Source: CBDCWO01 sp965223405 (GTDB lineage: Bacteria > Bacteroidota > Bacteroidia > Chitinophagales > Saprospiraceae). From it: 64,000 nt of DNA. The stretch lies in the NCBI GenBank assembly GCA_965223405.1, contig CBDCWO010000006.1:4774001-4838000 (forward strand), written 5' to 3'. Shown piece after piece: positions 9,980 through 19,296 of the stretch (its first letter is position 1; each line of letters begins with the position of its first letter). Both the position numbers and the translations under genes were made by a program. Under the pieces are notes generated by a model. The model searched no databases. It had not been told where the DNA came from and worked only from the letters and a program-made list of their open reading frames with translations.

Positions 9980-12321
9980 CAAAGATCTCTGATAATGGGT
10001 TTATGCTCGGTGAATCCATAGGTTCTTCTAACTGCTTGAGCGGCTTCTAGTCCAGACATTACTGCACATTCCACACAACCCATATTGTAACCATTATCTA
10101 TCCAGTCGCCTGTGAAAAAGAGATTCTTATATTCGGTTTCATGCGTTTTCAATCGAAATTTTCCTGAATTTGGAACCGATAGAACATATCTCTCAGAGGG
10201 ATCAATATTGGCTCTAAAAAATTGCCGTTTAAATTTAATGGTTCCCGGAGTATCCTTTTCATTTAAAGGATCTGCTAATTTATTGAGATCCAGGGCATTG
10301 GGGTTGTTCTTTTGCATCGCATCGGGCCACAGAAATCCGGCATTGTCATTCAACCATTGTCTGGCCATGTCTTCAACCCGGCTGTAGGCTTCTTTAGGGA
10401 AATTGGTATCCGTATGCGGAGGTAAAGGATCAAATTCTTCCATTGGTCCACACAAGTAAGCCAAATTTTTGGCCTTATTATCATCAGGCCAGGATTCCCA
10501 TCGAATGAGTTCAGTCATATCGGCATATGAATTTAAAGGATCGGCATAGGTGTCTAGGATTGGATTGTCATTAGGATTTAGCCCCAGTTCAGGTAAATCC
10601 ATTCCCAACTGCTTTAGATTTTCAGTAAACCATAATTGAACAGCCTGAGTCTGGACTGTCTGAACATTATTAACCATGTCAGCCCATTTCTGATGTTTGT
10701 TGATGATTTCTGAACAAATGGTTTTTAATCCGGCCAGTGAAACCCCCAAAATTATTTGATCAAAATCTTTACCTTTTTCCAGTATTAGGGTTTCTTTGTT
10801 TTTCCATCCGGACCAGGCGGATTCAAGACAAATATCTCCGCTTTGCAGTTCGACCAGATCTTCCGGTTTGATTTGATCTGCGAGTTGTTCCCATTTCCAA
10901 AACGGATGTGAGGGCCAACAATGAAGTCCATTGATTTCTTTGACAGGATTGAATCCATTTGATTCATCTTTTAGTCGGATTTGTTTCCCAATGGTGACCT
11001 TCTCTATTTCTGCACCATCGTTGTAGTGAACTTCTTGCAGTTCATGGAAAAATTTAAATTTTACACCTCGAGCTTTTAAGACCTCAAACAAAGGGTCAAC
11101 CAGAACTTCGGCTGTTCCTCCATGAAAGCGGTACATAACAGCTCCTTTATATCCAAGACAGATCAATAATGCACCCATTACTGCAGTTCCAGCTGCAATC
11201 TGTCCGGGTAAGTTGGTATTTCCATTAGGGTAAGCAAAAACTAAGGCATACAGATCTTTGACCGGAGAACTGAAAGCTACTTCGTCCGTGGCTCCCCACT
11301 TTTTAATCCATTCTCTGTAGTCCAAATGATTGATTTTGTTAAAGTCATATGTTCCGGTTTTGGGATCATAACAATCAGCGTCCAATCCTCTCATATTGAC
11401 CATGGCCAACTGTGCCAGGACCCAAAACCGACGTAGATTGTCATCATCCTTTACCCGATGCAGGATTTTTGCCTCTGTTCGGATAATGAATTCGGTCAAT
11501 AGTTTACTTATTTTTGAATGCAAGTGTGGGATATCTAATTCGGTCACCATTAGATTGGCTTCTTCATCTGTTTCTGGTAGCTTATCAGCTAGATCTCGGG
11601 CATGCAACAGATATTTGTGCTCAATAGAAGTTTCGATATGCTTAAATTTATCTTCGGCTTCCTGTTTTAATCCGGACCACCAATGGGGATGCTCACCTCT
11701 ATTGTTGAGATGGTGTAATTCACCTGGTTGTGCCGGGGGAAGTTCATCCTCCCTGGATTTTGGAAAAATTCTTTTCCATATCGAATGCACAATCGAACCC
11801 AGACATCCCCTTTTTTTATTAAGATAAGGCGAGCCTAGTAATAACTCAAGCCCCAGTATGAGCATTTTTTTAGTATTTACCTGTTGAGAGGGGGCCCCAC
11901 CAATCCCAGGTATCAAATCATTCTCTGGGAATATCATTGGCCAGTTTACCCACCTTTTCTTTTCCGGTGAAAATTCAGGTAGCATAATTGAATTTTGCAG
12001 GTGAAACAGGCTCAGCCAGTCATTAAAAGGAAAATCTTTTCTTACCAACCCCATTACTTCCCAGGCATGGTAAGCTTCCCTGATCATCCTTAAGGCGTTG
12101 TTATAAAAACCCAGAAACACATGAATTCCGTGCTCTTCTATCCGGTCATTATCCCCACGGCCAGTTGCACATTTGCCACCTAACCTCCAGCCCATTTGGT
12201 ATAAGGTAATTTCATAATGTTCGTCCCATCCTTCATAATCGGTAAGCTCAAATGCAGTGCTCAGCGCACTCATGCCACCTCCGAATAGCACAATTTTTTT
12301 CTTGGTTTTTTGGTCTGACAT
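9979..12321 (-). CDS. Large FAD/NAD(P)-binding amine-oxidase/phytoene-desaturase-like protein
   Basis: A 780-residue flavoprotein and the first gene of the operon. Residues about 9-27 form a dinucleotide-binding fold (KIVLFGGGMSALSTAFEL), followed by GWRLGGKCATGRG and EEHGIHVFLGFYNNALRMI, the arrangement seen in carotenoid desaturases and related amine-oxidase-like proteins. The C-terminal FAD segment is FFTGDWIDNGYNMGCVECAVMSG. It is much longer than ordinary phytoene desaturases (about 500 residues), with an insertion of roughly 200 residues at about 180-380. Its stop overlaps the start of the next FAD enzyme by one base. Known relatives of this length are mostly uncharacterised. Desaturation or isomerisation of an unsaturated hydrophobic substrate is an inference. 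Confidence 0.75.
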   Translation of the reverse strand: MSDQKTKKKIVLFGGGMSALSTAFELTDYEGWDEHYEITLYQMGWRLGGKCATGRGDNDRIEEHGIHVFLGFYNNALRMIREAYHAWEVMGLVRKDFPFNDWLSLFHLQNSIMLPEFSPEKKRWVNWPMIFPENDLIPGIGGAPSQQVNTKKMLILGLELLLGSPYLNKKRGCLGSIVHSIWKRIFPKSREDELPPAQPGELHHLNNRGEHPHWWSGLKQEAEDKFKHIETSIEHKYLLHARDLADKLPETDEEANLMVTELDIPHLHSKISKLLTEFIIRTEAKILHRVKDDDNLRRFWVLAQLAMVNMRGLDADCYDPKTGTYDFNKINHLDYREWIKKWGATDEVAFSSPVKDLYALVFAYPNGNTNLPGQIAAGTAVMGALLICLGYKGAVMYRFHGGTAEVLVDPLFEVLKARGVKFKFFHELQEVHYNDGAEIEKVTIGKQIRLKDESNGFNPVKEINGLHCWPSHPFWKWEQLADQIKPEDLVELQSGDICLESAWSGWKNKETLILEKGKDFDQIILGVSLAGLKTICSEIINKHQKWADMVNNVQTVQTQAVQLWFTENLKQLGMDLPELGLNPNDNPILDTYADPLNSYADMTELIRWESWPDDNKAKNLAYLCGPMEEFDPLPPHTDTNFPKEAYSRVEDMARQWLNDNAGFLWPDAMQKNNPNALDLNKLADPLNEKDTPGTIKFKRQFFRANIDPSERYVLSVPNSGKFRLKTHETEYKNLFFTGDWIDNGYNMGCVECAVMSGLEAAQAVRRTYGFTEHKPIIRDL

Positions 12322-12689
12322 ATTTCAAATTTTTACAGTTTTCTACATTTCGTATTGCATTAGGGTAGGAACTCTCTGATAGAAAATAGATGAGAAATGT
12401 CCGCTTGGCCTATCACATTGGAATCTTGTTTTGACTTCTACAGGTTAAGATAATAATTTAATCACAAAATGTACGGGAGAAAAAATATTGATATGGGAAT
12501 TATAACATCTTGATGCTAACAACCGAATCTTTGATTGCTAGACTCCAGCTTGTTGCTCCTTGATCAGCTTTGCTCATCAATCTTACCAGGCCTTTCGTCT
12601 TGAATTCCAGCTGTTTATCTCCAAATATCGCTACAATTTACAAACAACTGATCCTAAAAGGATTCGAATACCAGCTCCCCAATGATTCA
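12322..12689 (-). other. Intergenic region upstream of the FAD/kinase operon
   Basis: A 368-bp AT-rich spacer between the operon that starts at 12321 and the end of the glycosyltransferase gene. I see no convincing ORF, RNA gene or strong inverted repeat in it. It should contain the promoter of the operon, but I cannot point to one with confidence. Confidence 0.5.
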
Positions 12690-13376
12690 TCATTTTAATA
12701 ATCTTGAATAGGCTTTTTTTAATAGATGTTGCGATACTCCAAATTTGAAAGCAGTAAAAACCAACATATTGGCAAACTGAACTTTCAACCAGGAATTGTT
12801 GGCATATTTTCGGGCCGATACGATCACATCCTTGCGGATGATTTTATAGTTATACTTTTTGCGTAGCCTTCCGGTAAGATCAAAATCCTCCATCAATACC
12901 AATTCTTCGTTAAAACCACCGATAGCTTTAAATATCGATTTTTTTAAGAACAGTGTCTGATCTCCACCTCCTACTCCGCTGTTTGGAAATTGGGTAAAAA
13001 ATTCATTGAAAGATAGTAGTATTGAACTTTGGTCAAACCGAAAACTAAAGCAACCACAATCAAACCCTCTTTTGATAGCCTTGCCGATTTCATTTTTGAA
13101 TCCCTTTGGGGGTTGGGTATCTGCATGAACAAAGTAAAGCAGTGGGTGGATGGCTTGATTAGCACCCAGGTTTAATTGAATCGAACGGCAAGATCTTTTG
13201 GATTTTATTAATTGAACTGGATAATCCGCTACAATGCGAGTCGTATTGTCAAGGCTGCCACCATCTACTATAATGATCTCATCTTCTTTGCTGAGCTCGG
13301 TAATTAGAAAGTCCAGCAAACTTCCTATGTGGACTTCCTCATTTAAGGTAGGAATAATTACCGATAATTTCTGCAT
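12690..13376 (-). CDS. Family 2 glycosyltransferase (TIGR04283-like)
   Basis: A 228-residue GT-A fold glycosyltransferase. The N-terminus reads LSVIIPTLNEEVHIGSLL, then IIVDGGSLDNT; the metal-binding DxD equivalent is HADTQPP (about 104-110), preceded by a run with NLGANQA. The pattern of VDGG, R..Q.N.GA..A and HADT is that of the TIGR04283 family of short bacterial GT2 proteins. GGVGGGDQTLF and LMEDFDLTGRL in the second half fit the acceptor and ED-type catalytic region. There is no membrane anchor. It is on the same strand as the FAD operon but separated from it by 368 bp, so it is probably its own unit. Donor and acceptor sugars are unknown. Confidence 0.82.
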   Translation of the reverse strand: MQKLSVIIPTLNEEVHIGSLLDFLITELSKEDEIIIVDGGSLDNTTRIVADYPVQLIKSKRSCRSIQLNLGANQAIHPLLYFVHADTQPPKGFKNEIGKAIKRGFDCGCFSFRFDQSSILLSFNEFFTQFPNSGVGGGDQTLFLKKSIFKAIGGFNEELVLMEDFDLTGRLRKKYNYKIIRKDVIVSARKYANNSWLKVQFANMLVFTAFKFGVSQHLLKKAYSRLLK

Positions 13377-13699
13377 ATGACAATTTTAATGAAATCAAGA
13401 CGATTTATTCAACCGGTGGGACTATTTCTCAGTTAAATTTGATCGCATTTTACATTTTAAGAATCACAAATGGAATTAAATAGCCAACTGCATTAATCTG
13501 CATCATGGTTTATTTCAGGATGAGATGGACTTTGAAAAAAGGATCCTATTAAATAAATTCAGGTGTAATAAAAGGATTTCGCTTCCTATGGTGAGGATAC
13601 TGAAGATCCGTTTGAATTTTGGTAAAATAGAGTTGTTAGTAAAATATTATTTCAATAACCCGTACTACATATTCCAGGCTATACTATTTTTGAAGTACG
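13377..13699. other. Divergent intergenic region (glycosyltransferase / TonB receptor)
   Basis: A 323-bp spacer separating two divergent genes, so it should hold promoters for both. A 67-codon open frame (13525-13728) crosses into the receptor gene in another frame and has no recognisable features. I see no RNA gene and no strong palindrome. Confidence 0.4.
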
Positions 13700-15763
13700 A
13701 TGAAAAGAATGCTTTGCCTGATCTGTAGTCTTTATATATCAATAGGATTTACGCAAGAGGAATTGGAACATCCGGATCGAAAAAGTCCGGTTGATACTTT
13801 GTGGGAGATCAATTCTGAGATCATTTACATCAGTTCTCAATCGAATAGAAAAACTTTTCCTGTCTCAATGATTCAATCCTCATCGATTGAGCGGGCTAAT
13901 TTGATTAGTTTTCAACCCTTGCTAAATCGTAAAGCCGGAATACGCATGGAGTCCGGAGCCCTTAATACCAATAGGATTAGTATTCGTGGTGTTGGCAATA
14001 GGGAGCCTTTTGCCACCTCAAAGCTAAAAGCTTATCTGGATGAAATCCCCTTAACCAGTGGAGTCGGTGAGTCAACTATTGAAGACATCGACCCCAGTAT
14101 GATCTCGTCTATCTCTTTATGGAAAAATCCGGCATCTGCCATTTGGGGTGCTGGTCTTGGAGGAATGCTACATTTAAAGACCATTGAGAAAATCCATCCA
14201 GCTTATATGGGATCAATTCAGATGGGCAGTTTTGGTTTGATTAAAACAAATCACCACTGGTTCCAAAACTGGGATGAGAATGGAAAGGCCCCATTTGCCT
14301 TACAAATGGGATATTTGCAAAATAAAGGGTACCGCGAGAATAATACCTATAGGCGATTTTCAACCGCATTATTGCAAAAATTGGAACTATCTAAAAAATT
14401 ATATTTTAAGTTATTTACCCAGTGGATCGGTTTAAAAGCTGAAATACCTAGTTCGTTAGGATATACAGACTTTAAACTCAATCCCCAAATGGCTGCATCC
14501 AATTGGGCCGGAGTCAACGGAAGAGAGGATTATGGGAAATTTCTCATTGGAGTATCACACAACTACATCTTAAATTCAAAACTAAATTGGAAAGGGTCGG
14601 TATTTCATAATTTTTTTAAGAATGATGAGATAAGGCCTTTTAATATACTGCATGAAAAAAATCAAAATTTGGGCTTCCGGCAAAAAATGCATTGGATGCC
14701 AAATCATTATTTGGATGTACAGCTAGGATTTGAATATTTTCACGAACGATATCAGTGGCGCACCTGGGAAGAGGAAATGCCTGAGCTTTTATTAGTTAAT
14801 TTCAAAGAAGACCGGGACTATTTGAATACATTTTGCAATGTACAACTTACATTTTCTCCCTTCAGCATCTATGCCGGTTCGAATCTTAATTTTACGCACT
14901 TTTCTATTGCAGACCTTAAGGATATCAATAGAAAAAATTCAAAACATTATGATCCTGTCTTTTCTCCAATGCTGGCCCTGTCAGCTGATATAATCCCGCG
15001 TCGGCTAGGAGCTATGTTGGGAGTATCCAAAGGGTTTTCACCGGTAACTATTGGAAATTCGATTGGATCTGATGGAAATTATAATCCGGAATTGAAACCA
15101 GAGACCGGTGTAAGTTTGGACCTGGGATTGTATTACACTAAAGGATTCGGGCAGATTAAACTCGACTTGTATCGCATGGTCGTTGATGACCTGATCCTAC
15201 GTAAAAGGATCTCGGAAGAAGAGTATACTGTAAGGAACGGAGGTAAGACACTTCATCAAGGTCTTGAATTAGAGAGTTCACTGAATTTGGGACCAAATCT
15301 ATATTACAGGACCGGATTGGAGTGGATTGATCATCGTTTCAAGAGCTTTATTGATGAGGGAAGTGATTATTCCGGTAATCGCCTCACAGGTTCATCTAAC
15401 CTTAAAATTTGGCAGCAGGTAGAGTACAACATTCTACCTTACTTTAATGCATCCATAAGTTTTGAATATCTGGGAAAAGCACCTTTAAATGATGCAAATT
15501 CCCTCTATTCAGAACCTTATACATTGGTAAAGTTCCAGGGCGAGTATCTTCTCTCTTTAAACGATCATGAATTCAAAATAGGGACTCACATTAATAATAT
15601 ATTTAATAGGAAATATGCTTCAATGCATCGTATCAATGCGGTTGGATTTGGAAATGCGGAGCCCAGATATTATTATCCGGGCCTACCTCGCCATTTTGAT
15701 ATTTATCTCAAATTTAGATTTCAACGAATGCCAAAAAATAGCGGCCTAACTGATATTAATTAG
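13700..15763 (+). CDS. TonB-dependent outer-membrane receptor
   Basis: A 687-residue outer-membrane receptor that imports a large ligand using TonB energy. A short signal peptide (MKRMLCLICSLYISIGFTQ) is followed by the plug domain at about 50-170 (FQPLLNRKAGIRMESGA, RISIRGVGNREPF, SMISSISLWKNPASAIWG). The rest is a 22-strand-type barrel with many alternating aromatic strands, including the late segment NNIFNRKYASM. The final aromatic strand is HFDIYLKFRF, followed by a tail of about twelve residues. There is no carboxypeptidase-like extra N-terminal domain and no SusD partner nearby, so this resembles iron-complex or small-cofactor receptors more than glycan receptors. The ligand is unknown. 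It is transcribed towards aspA with a 62-bp gap. Confidence 0.88.
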   Translation: MKRMLCLICSLYISIGFTQEELEHPDRKSPVDTLWEINSEIIYISSQSNRKTFPVSMIQSSSIERANLISFQPLLNRKAGIRMESGALNTNRISIRGVGNREPFATSKLKAYLDEIPLTSGVGESTIEDIDPSMISSISLWKNPASAIWGAGLGGMLHLKTIEKIHPAYMGSIQMGSFGLIKTNHHWFQNWDENGKAPFALQMGYLQNKGYRENNTYRRFSTALLQKLELSKKLYFKLFTQWIGLKAEIPSSLGYTDFKLNPQMAASNWAGVNGREDYGKFLIGVSHNYILNSKLNWKGSVFHNFFKNDEIRPFNILHEKNQNLGFRQKMHWMPNHYLDVQLGFEYFHERYQWRTWEEEMPELLLVNFKEDRDYLNTFCNVQLTFSPFSIYAGSNLNFTHFSIADLKDINRKNSKHYDPVFSPMLALSADIIPRRLGAMLGVSKGFSPVTIGNSIGSDGNYNPELKPETGVSLDLGLYYTKGFGQIKLDLYRMVVDDLILRKRISEEEYTVRNGGKTLHQGLELESSLNLGPNLYYRTGLEWIDHRFKSFIDEGSDYSGNRLTGSSNLKIWQQVEYNILPYFNASISFEYLGKAPLNDANSLYSEPYTLVKFQGEYLLSLNDHEFKIGTHINNIFNRKYASMHRINAVGFGNAEPRYYYPGLPRHFDIYLKFRFQRMPKNSGLTDIN

Positions 15764-15825
15764 CCGAATTTCATACTTATATTTTGAAAAATCTATCATC
15801 TTTGCGCCATAAAACCTAACCAAAA

Positions 15826-17232
15826 ATGCGAAATAAATACAAGACTAGAGTAGAGCATGATCTGCTTGGAGATGTCAATGTCCCAAGTAATGCATATTAT
15901 GGTGTCCAAACTCAAAGAGCTCTTGAGAATTTTGAAATCAGCGGGGTAAACTTGCAGTTGTTTCCTCAAATGATAGAGGCCTTTGCGGAGGTGAAACTCG
16001 CCTGTGTCCGAGCCAATTATGACTTGGGATTAATACCTGAACCTACTAAAAATGCGATCTCACATGCTTGTCATGAAATTATGGATGGCCTGTTGCATGA
16101 GCATTTTGTAGTAGATCTGGTCCAGGGAGGTGCCGGCACTTCCACCAATATGAATGCCAATGAGGTCATTGCGAACCGGGCACTTGAAATCTTGGGGCAT
16201 TCAAGAGGTGAATATAAGTATTGTCATCCAAACAACCATGTCAATATGTCCCAGTCTACCAATGATACCTACCCGACTGCGCTTAAGATTGCCTTGATTA
16301 AAATGAAAGTGCAACTGATCGAGGAATTAAAAGATCTGATTAAGAGTTTACGCAAAAAATCAAAGTCTTTTCAGCATATTATTAAAATTGGCAGAACTCA
16401 GTTACAGGATGCAGTACCTATCAGTTTGGGTCAAAGTTTTGAGGCCTTTGCGGTAACCTTGCAAGAAGAAATTCAAAGAATCAAGCATAATGCCAATTTG
16501 TTTCTAGAAGTAAATTTGGGCGGAACGGCAATCGGTACGGGTATCAATACACCTCCTGAGTATTCGGATATCGTGGTCAATCATCTACGTGAAATAACTG
16601 GCCTCAAAATTGTAAAGGCCAAAAACTTGATTGAAGCCACTCAGGATACAGGAGCATTCATTATGTTTTCCTCCGCAGTAAAAAGATTAGCGATTAAACT
16701 TTCTAAAATGTGCAATGATTTGCGTCTGATGTCATCTGGACCCAGAGCAGGCTTTGGAGAGATAAATTTGCCTCCAATGCAACCCGGATCTTCCATTATG
16801 CCCGGAAAAGTCAATCCAGTGATTCCTGAAGTAGTCAATCAAATCGCCTTTAAAGTGATCGGAAATGATCTTACCGTTAACATGGCGGTGGAAGGTGGTC
16901 AATTGGAGTTGAACGCTTTTGAACCTATTATAGCGACCTCATTATTTGAATCTATCAATCTTCTGATAAACGGAATGGCTACCCTAAGGATCAGATGCAT
17001 TGATGGGATTACCGCCAATGAGAAGAAATGCCGCGATAATGTCATCAACAGTATCAGCATTGTGACCTTGCTAAATCCGGTATTAGGTTATCAAACCTGT
17101 ACCGAATTGTCTAAACAGGCAATTGCTAAGGAAAAGAGTATTTACAAATTGGTCCTGGAGAAGAAACTTATGACTAAAAGTGAATTGGAGAAGCTATTAT
17201 CTCCGGAGAATATGATCAAACCACAGTTGTAA
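15826..17232 (+). CDS. aspA: Aspartate ammonia-lyase
   Basis: A 468-residue fumarase/aspartase superfamily enzyme that converts L-aspartate to fumarate and ammonia in the cytosol. The start RVEHDLLGDVNVP, then AYYGVQTQRALENF, is the aspartase signature. GGAGTSTNMNANEV and NMSQSTNDTYPTA are the conserved substrate-binding blocks, and GSSIMPGKVNP (about 320-330) is the mobile catalytic SS loop. Length matches the family (about 470). Fumarases share the same loops, but YYGVQTQRALENF and the overall N-terminus favour aspartase. The ATG at 15826 follows an A-rich leader, and a CATCTTTG element at 15797-15804 could be the -7 box. It may support ammonia release and fumarate supply. Confidence 0.92.
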   Translation: MRNKYKTRVEHDLLGDVNVPSNAYYGVQTQRALENFEISGVNLQLFPQMIEAFAEVKLACVRANYDLGLIPEPTKNAISHACHEIMDGLLHEHFVVDLVQGGAGTSTNMNANEVIANRALEILGHSRGEYKYCHPNNHVNMSQSTNDTYPTALKIALIKMKVQLIEELKDLIKSLRKKSKSFQHIIKIGRTQLQDAVPISLGQSFEAFAVTLQEEIQRIKHNANLFLEVNLGGTAIGTGINTPPEYSDIVVNHLREITGLKIVKAKNLIEATQDTGAFIMFSSAVKRLAIKLSKMCNDLRLMSSGPRAGFGEINLPPMQPGSSIMPGKVNPVIPEVVNQIAFKVIGNDLTVNMAVEGGQLELNAFEPIIATSLFESINLLINGMATLRIRCIDGITANEKKCRDNVINSISIVTLLNPVLGYQTCTELSKQAIAKEKSIYKLVLEKKLMTKSELEKLLSPENMIKPQL

Positions 17233-17261
17233 TTCAACGAAAAGCAGTAACCTATAACATG

Positions 17262-18272
17262 TTACTTTACTTCCTCCTTTCCGTCTGCATGTAACGCAAA
17301 TCTGCCTTTATTCTGATCATGTACCTGTTCTCTTTCAGGCCATGGCCAGCCACCAAATTGATTGCGCTGGTATTCGAGAATGGTTTGCCGAATTTCAGCC
17401 TCCGTATTCATTACAAAAGGACCGTATTGAACTACCGGTTCACCTATAGGTTTTCCTTGTAATAAAAGTAAATGACATTCTTCTTTACCTGCTTTTACGG
17501 TTACTGGTTGATCCGATTGCAACAGGATGGAGTGCTCTTTGCTCACCTGTGTTTCCTGGATACGAAGGGTATCGCCGCTATAAAAGTAAAGTGTTCGGTT
17601 TACTTGCTGATTTGCAGGTGGAATATCCCATCTAGCCCCTGGACTTAATTCTGCACTCAGAATGAGGACCTCATGATCCTTATTGGCCGCCCAGGAATCA
17701 GGTGGGGGAGACGGTGCCGTTTTTCCATATGCTTGCCCGGCGATTACCTTAACTGTAACGGTTCCATTATCATCGCTGGCCACATTGATAACCGGAATAG
17801 TCTCTTCCCAAAGCATTTTGAAGTGAGGTTCTACTAGTTTATGTGATCTTGGCAGGTTAAGCCAGACTTGAAAAAGCTCTAAGGGATTATCCTTATCCTG
17901 GTGGAGCAAAGGGAACATCTCTGAATGTTGAATTCCCTTGCCAGCAGTCATCCATTGTACGTCACCTGCACTGAATCGTCCGGCAGCACCTAGAGAATCT
18001 GTATGATCTACGATGCCTTGTTTGACAATGGTAATGGTTTCAAAACCTCGATGCGGATGGAATGGAAATCCGGGTACTTTTTCGCCATGGTACATTCTCC
18101 ACCCATCTTTGATTGTAAAATCCTGACCTATGTTTCTACCAGCTAAAGAGGTATCGGGTCCAAAATGTTTATTTCCCGCTGGATAGTCATCCTTATGATA
18201 TGCACAAAATAGGAATGGATCCTCGGTGTGCCAAGGAAATCCCAGAGGTTGTATTTTGATCACGTTGTTCAT
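17262..18272 (-). CDS. Pirin family protein
   Basis: A 336-residue bicupin of the pirin family. The N-terminal cupin metal-binding residues are visible in HPHRGFETITIV and the downstream GKGIQHSEMFP, so the iron-binding His-His-His-Glu set is intact. The second cupin is present (GPFVMNTEAEI near the C-terminus). Bacterial pirins include quercetin 2,3-dioxygenases and proteins that modulate enzyme activity; sequence alone does not decide which. It is convergent with aspA, with about 30 bp between stops, and is probably monocistronic. The next gene upstream on the same strand (orphan, 18336-19250) ends 63 bp before its start. Confidence 0.88.
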   Translation of the reverse strand: MNNVIKIQPLGFPWHTEDPFLFCAYHKDDYPAGNKHFGPDTSLAGRNIGQDFTIKDGWRMYHGEKVPGFPFHPHRGFETITIVKQGIVDHTDSLGAAGRFSAGDVQWMTAGKGIQHSEMFPLLHQDKDNPLELFQVWLNLPRSHKLVEPHFKMLWEETIPVINVASDDNGTVTVKVIAGQAYGKTAPSPPPDSWAANKDHEVLILSAELSPGARWDIPPANQQVNRTLYFYSGDTLRIQETQVSKEHSILLQSDQPVTVKAGKEECHLLLLQGKPIGEPVVQYGPFVMNTEAEIRQTILEYQRNQFGGWPWPEREQVHDQNKGRFALHADGKEEVK

Positions 18273-18335
18273 TATAATCTCATTGTTTTCATAACAAACA
18301 CAAAGTCAAAGTGATTGTTTTGAGGGAGATTTGGA

Positions 18336-19250
18336 TCAAGCTTGATACTCGCTTTTCCTAAAGCTAAATTTATCATTTCTGATCTGGAATACGTTATCGA
18401 AGATTTCTGTCGTTCTTAATTCAATTGATTCCAATGGAGCCAAAATCCAATTTTCTTTTTTGTATTTGACCAGATCATAAAAGGATAAAAATCTTTCAAA
18501 TACCCGAATTCCATAACAAAATCCACATTGTCTATCGGCGCTATCCCAAGAGTCATCAAAGTGGTCTAATATTGAGGGGAACGCAGTCAAAGTCTTATCG
18601 ACGTAAAAGGACAACTTCCTTTGCTTTTTGCCATACCTCATCAATAGATAAAGGGCATATCCAAATGTTTTTTGAATACCGACATTTTGTGGGTGTCCAT
18701 CGTGATAACCTAAATTGAATTTTTGGCAATTTGTGATGAAAATGTTCTTTAGCAATTCTTCATGGTGATCTTCTTGAAGTAATTTCTTTCCTTTAGAGGT
18801 TAAACTAATTTTATTATTTCTTTTTTTTGTGATACCACCTAGTTGGCTGATGATTTTTACATTTTGAATAGAGGTCGTATCACCTTCCTTGCTAAATTTT
18901 ACTATTCCACTTTCTATCTGGGGTTCTTTAATTAAACCTGTTTCGTACAACTCGATGCAAATTTTTCGAGGCAAATTCCCTCTAGTGGTTAGTTTCAGCT
19001 CACCCACTTGCTCAATTTCTTTGAGATAACTTATTACTAAATTCAAGAAAGGAATTTTTTGCAAAGTTTCCGGACTGATATTTTTTGTAAAACCTATCGG
19101 CGAAATATCATCAAAAGTAAAGTACAAAATATGATGCATGTCTTTTGGAGAAAGATTGTCCATTTCTTCCAAAGGGATCGAATTCCTTTGATCCATTTTT
19201 TTATTTAATTCTTCCTGTATTTTTTTGAGTATTTCATCATCTAAATCCAT
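18336..19250 (-). CDS. Uncharacterised protein, possible winged-helix content
   Basis: A 304-residue soluble protein with no signal peptide or membrane helix. I do not recognise a characterised family, although proteins with the same layout occur widely in Bacteroidota and other anaerobes. Visible pieces are LSPKDMHHILYFTFDDISP near residue 35, two similar stretches that look like winged-helix arms (LTTRGNLPRKICIELYETG at about 87-105 and KISLTSKGKKLLQ at about 145-157), and a C-terminal part with YLLMRYGKKQRKLSFYVDK and CGFCYGIRVFERFL. The pattern of T.KG.LP and LT.KGK suggests two DNA-binding-like winged helices, but this is an inference. It lies directly beside the IS982 element and the repeat modules, in the accessory part of the window. 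Confidence 0.6.
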   Translation of the reverse strand: MDLDDEILKKIQEELNKKMDQRNSIPLEEMDNLSPKDMHHILYFTFDDISPIGFTKNISPETLQKIPFLNLVISYLKEIEQVGELKLTTRGNLPRKICIELYETGLIKEPQIESGIVKFSKEGDTTSIQNVKIISQLGGITKKRNNKISLTSKGKKLLQEDHHEELLKNIFITNCQKFNLGYHDGHPQNVGIQKTFGYALYLLMRYGKKQRKLSFYVDKTLTAFPSILDHFDDSWDSADRQCGFCYGIRVFERFLSFYDLVKYKKENWILAPLESIELRTTEIFDNVFQIRNDKFSFRKSEYQA

Positions 19251-19296
19251 GTGAATCCATTTTTCTCGTTAAATCAGATAAAAACCAACCTGAAAG

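Noticed and set aside
8894..9982. TTG start three bases earlier for the geranylgeranyl-reductase-like gene
   Set aside because: The adjacent ATG at 9979 overlaps the previous stop (TGATG), the usual coupled arrangement.
13525..13728. 67-codon ORF before the TonB receptor
   Set aside because: It runs into the receptor in another frame, has unusual composition and no recognisable motif.
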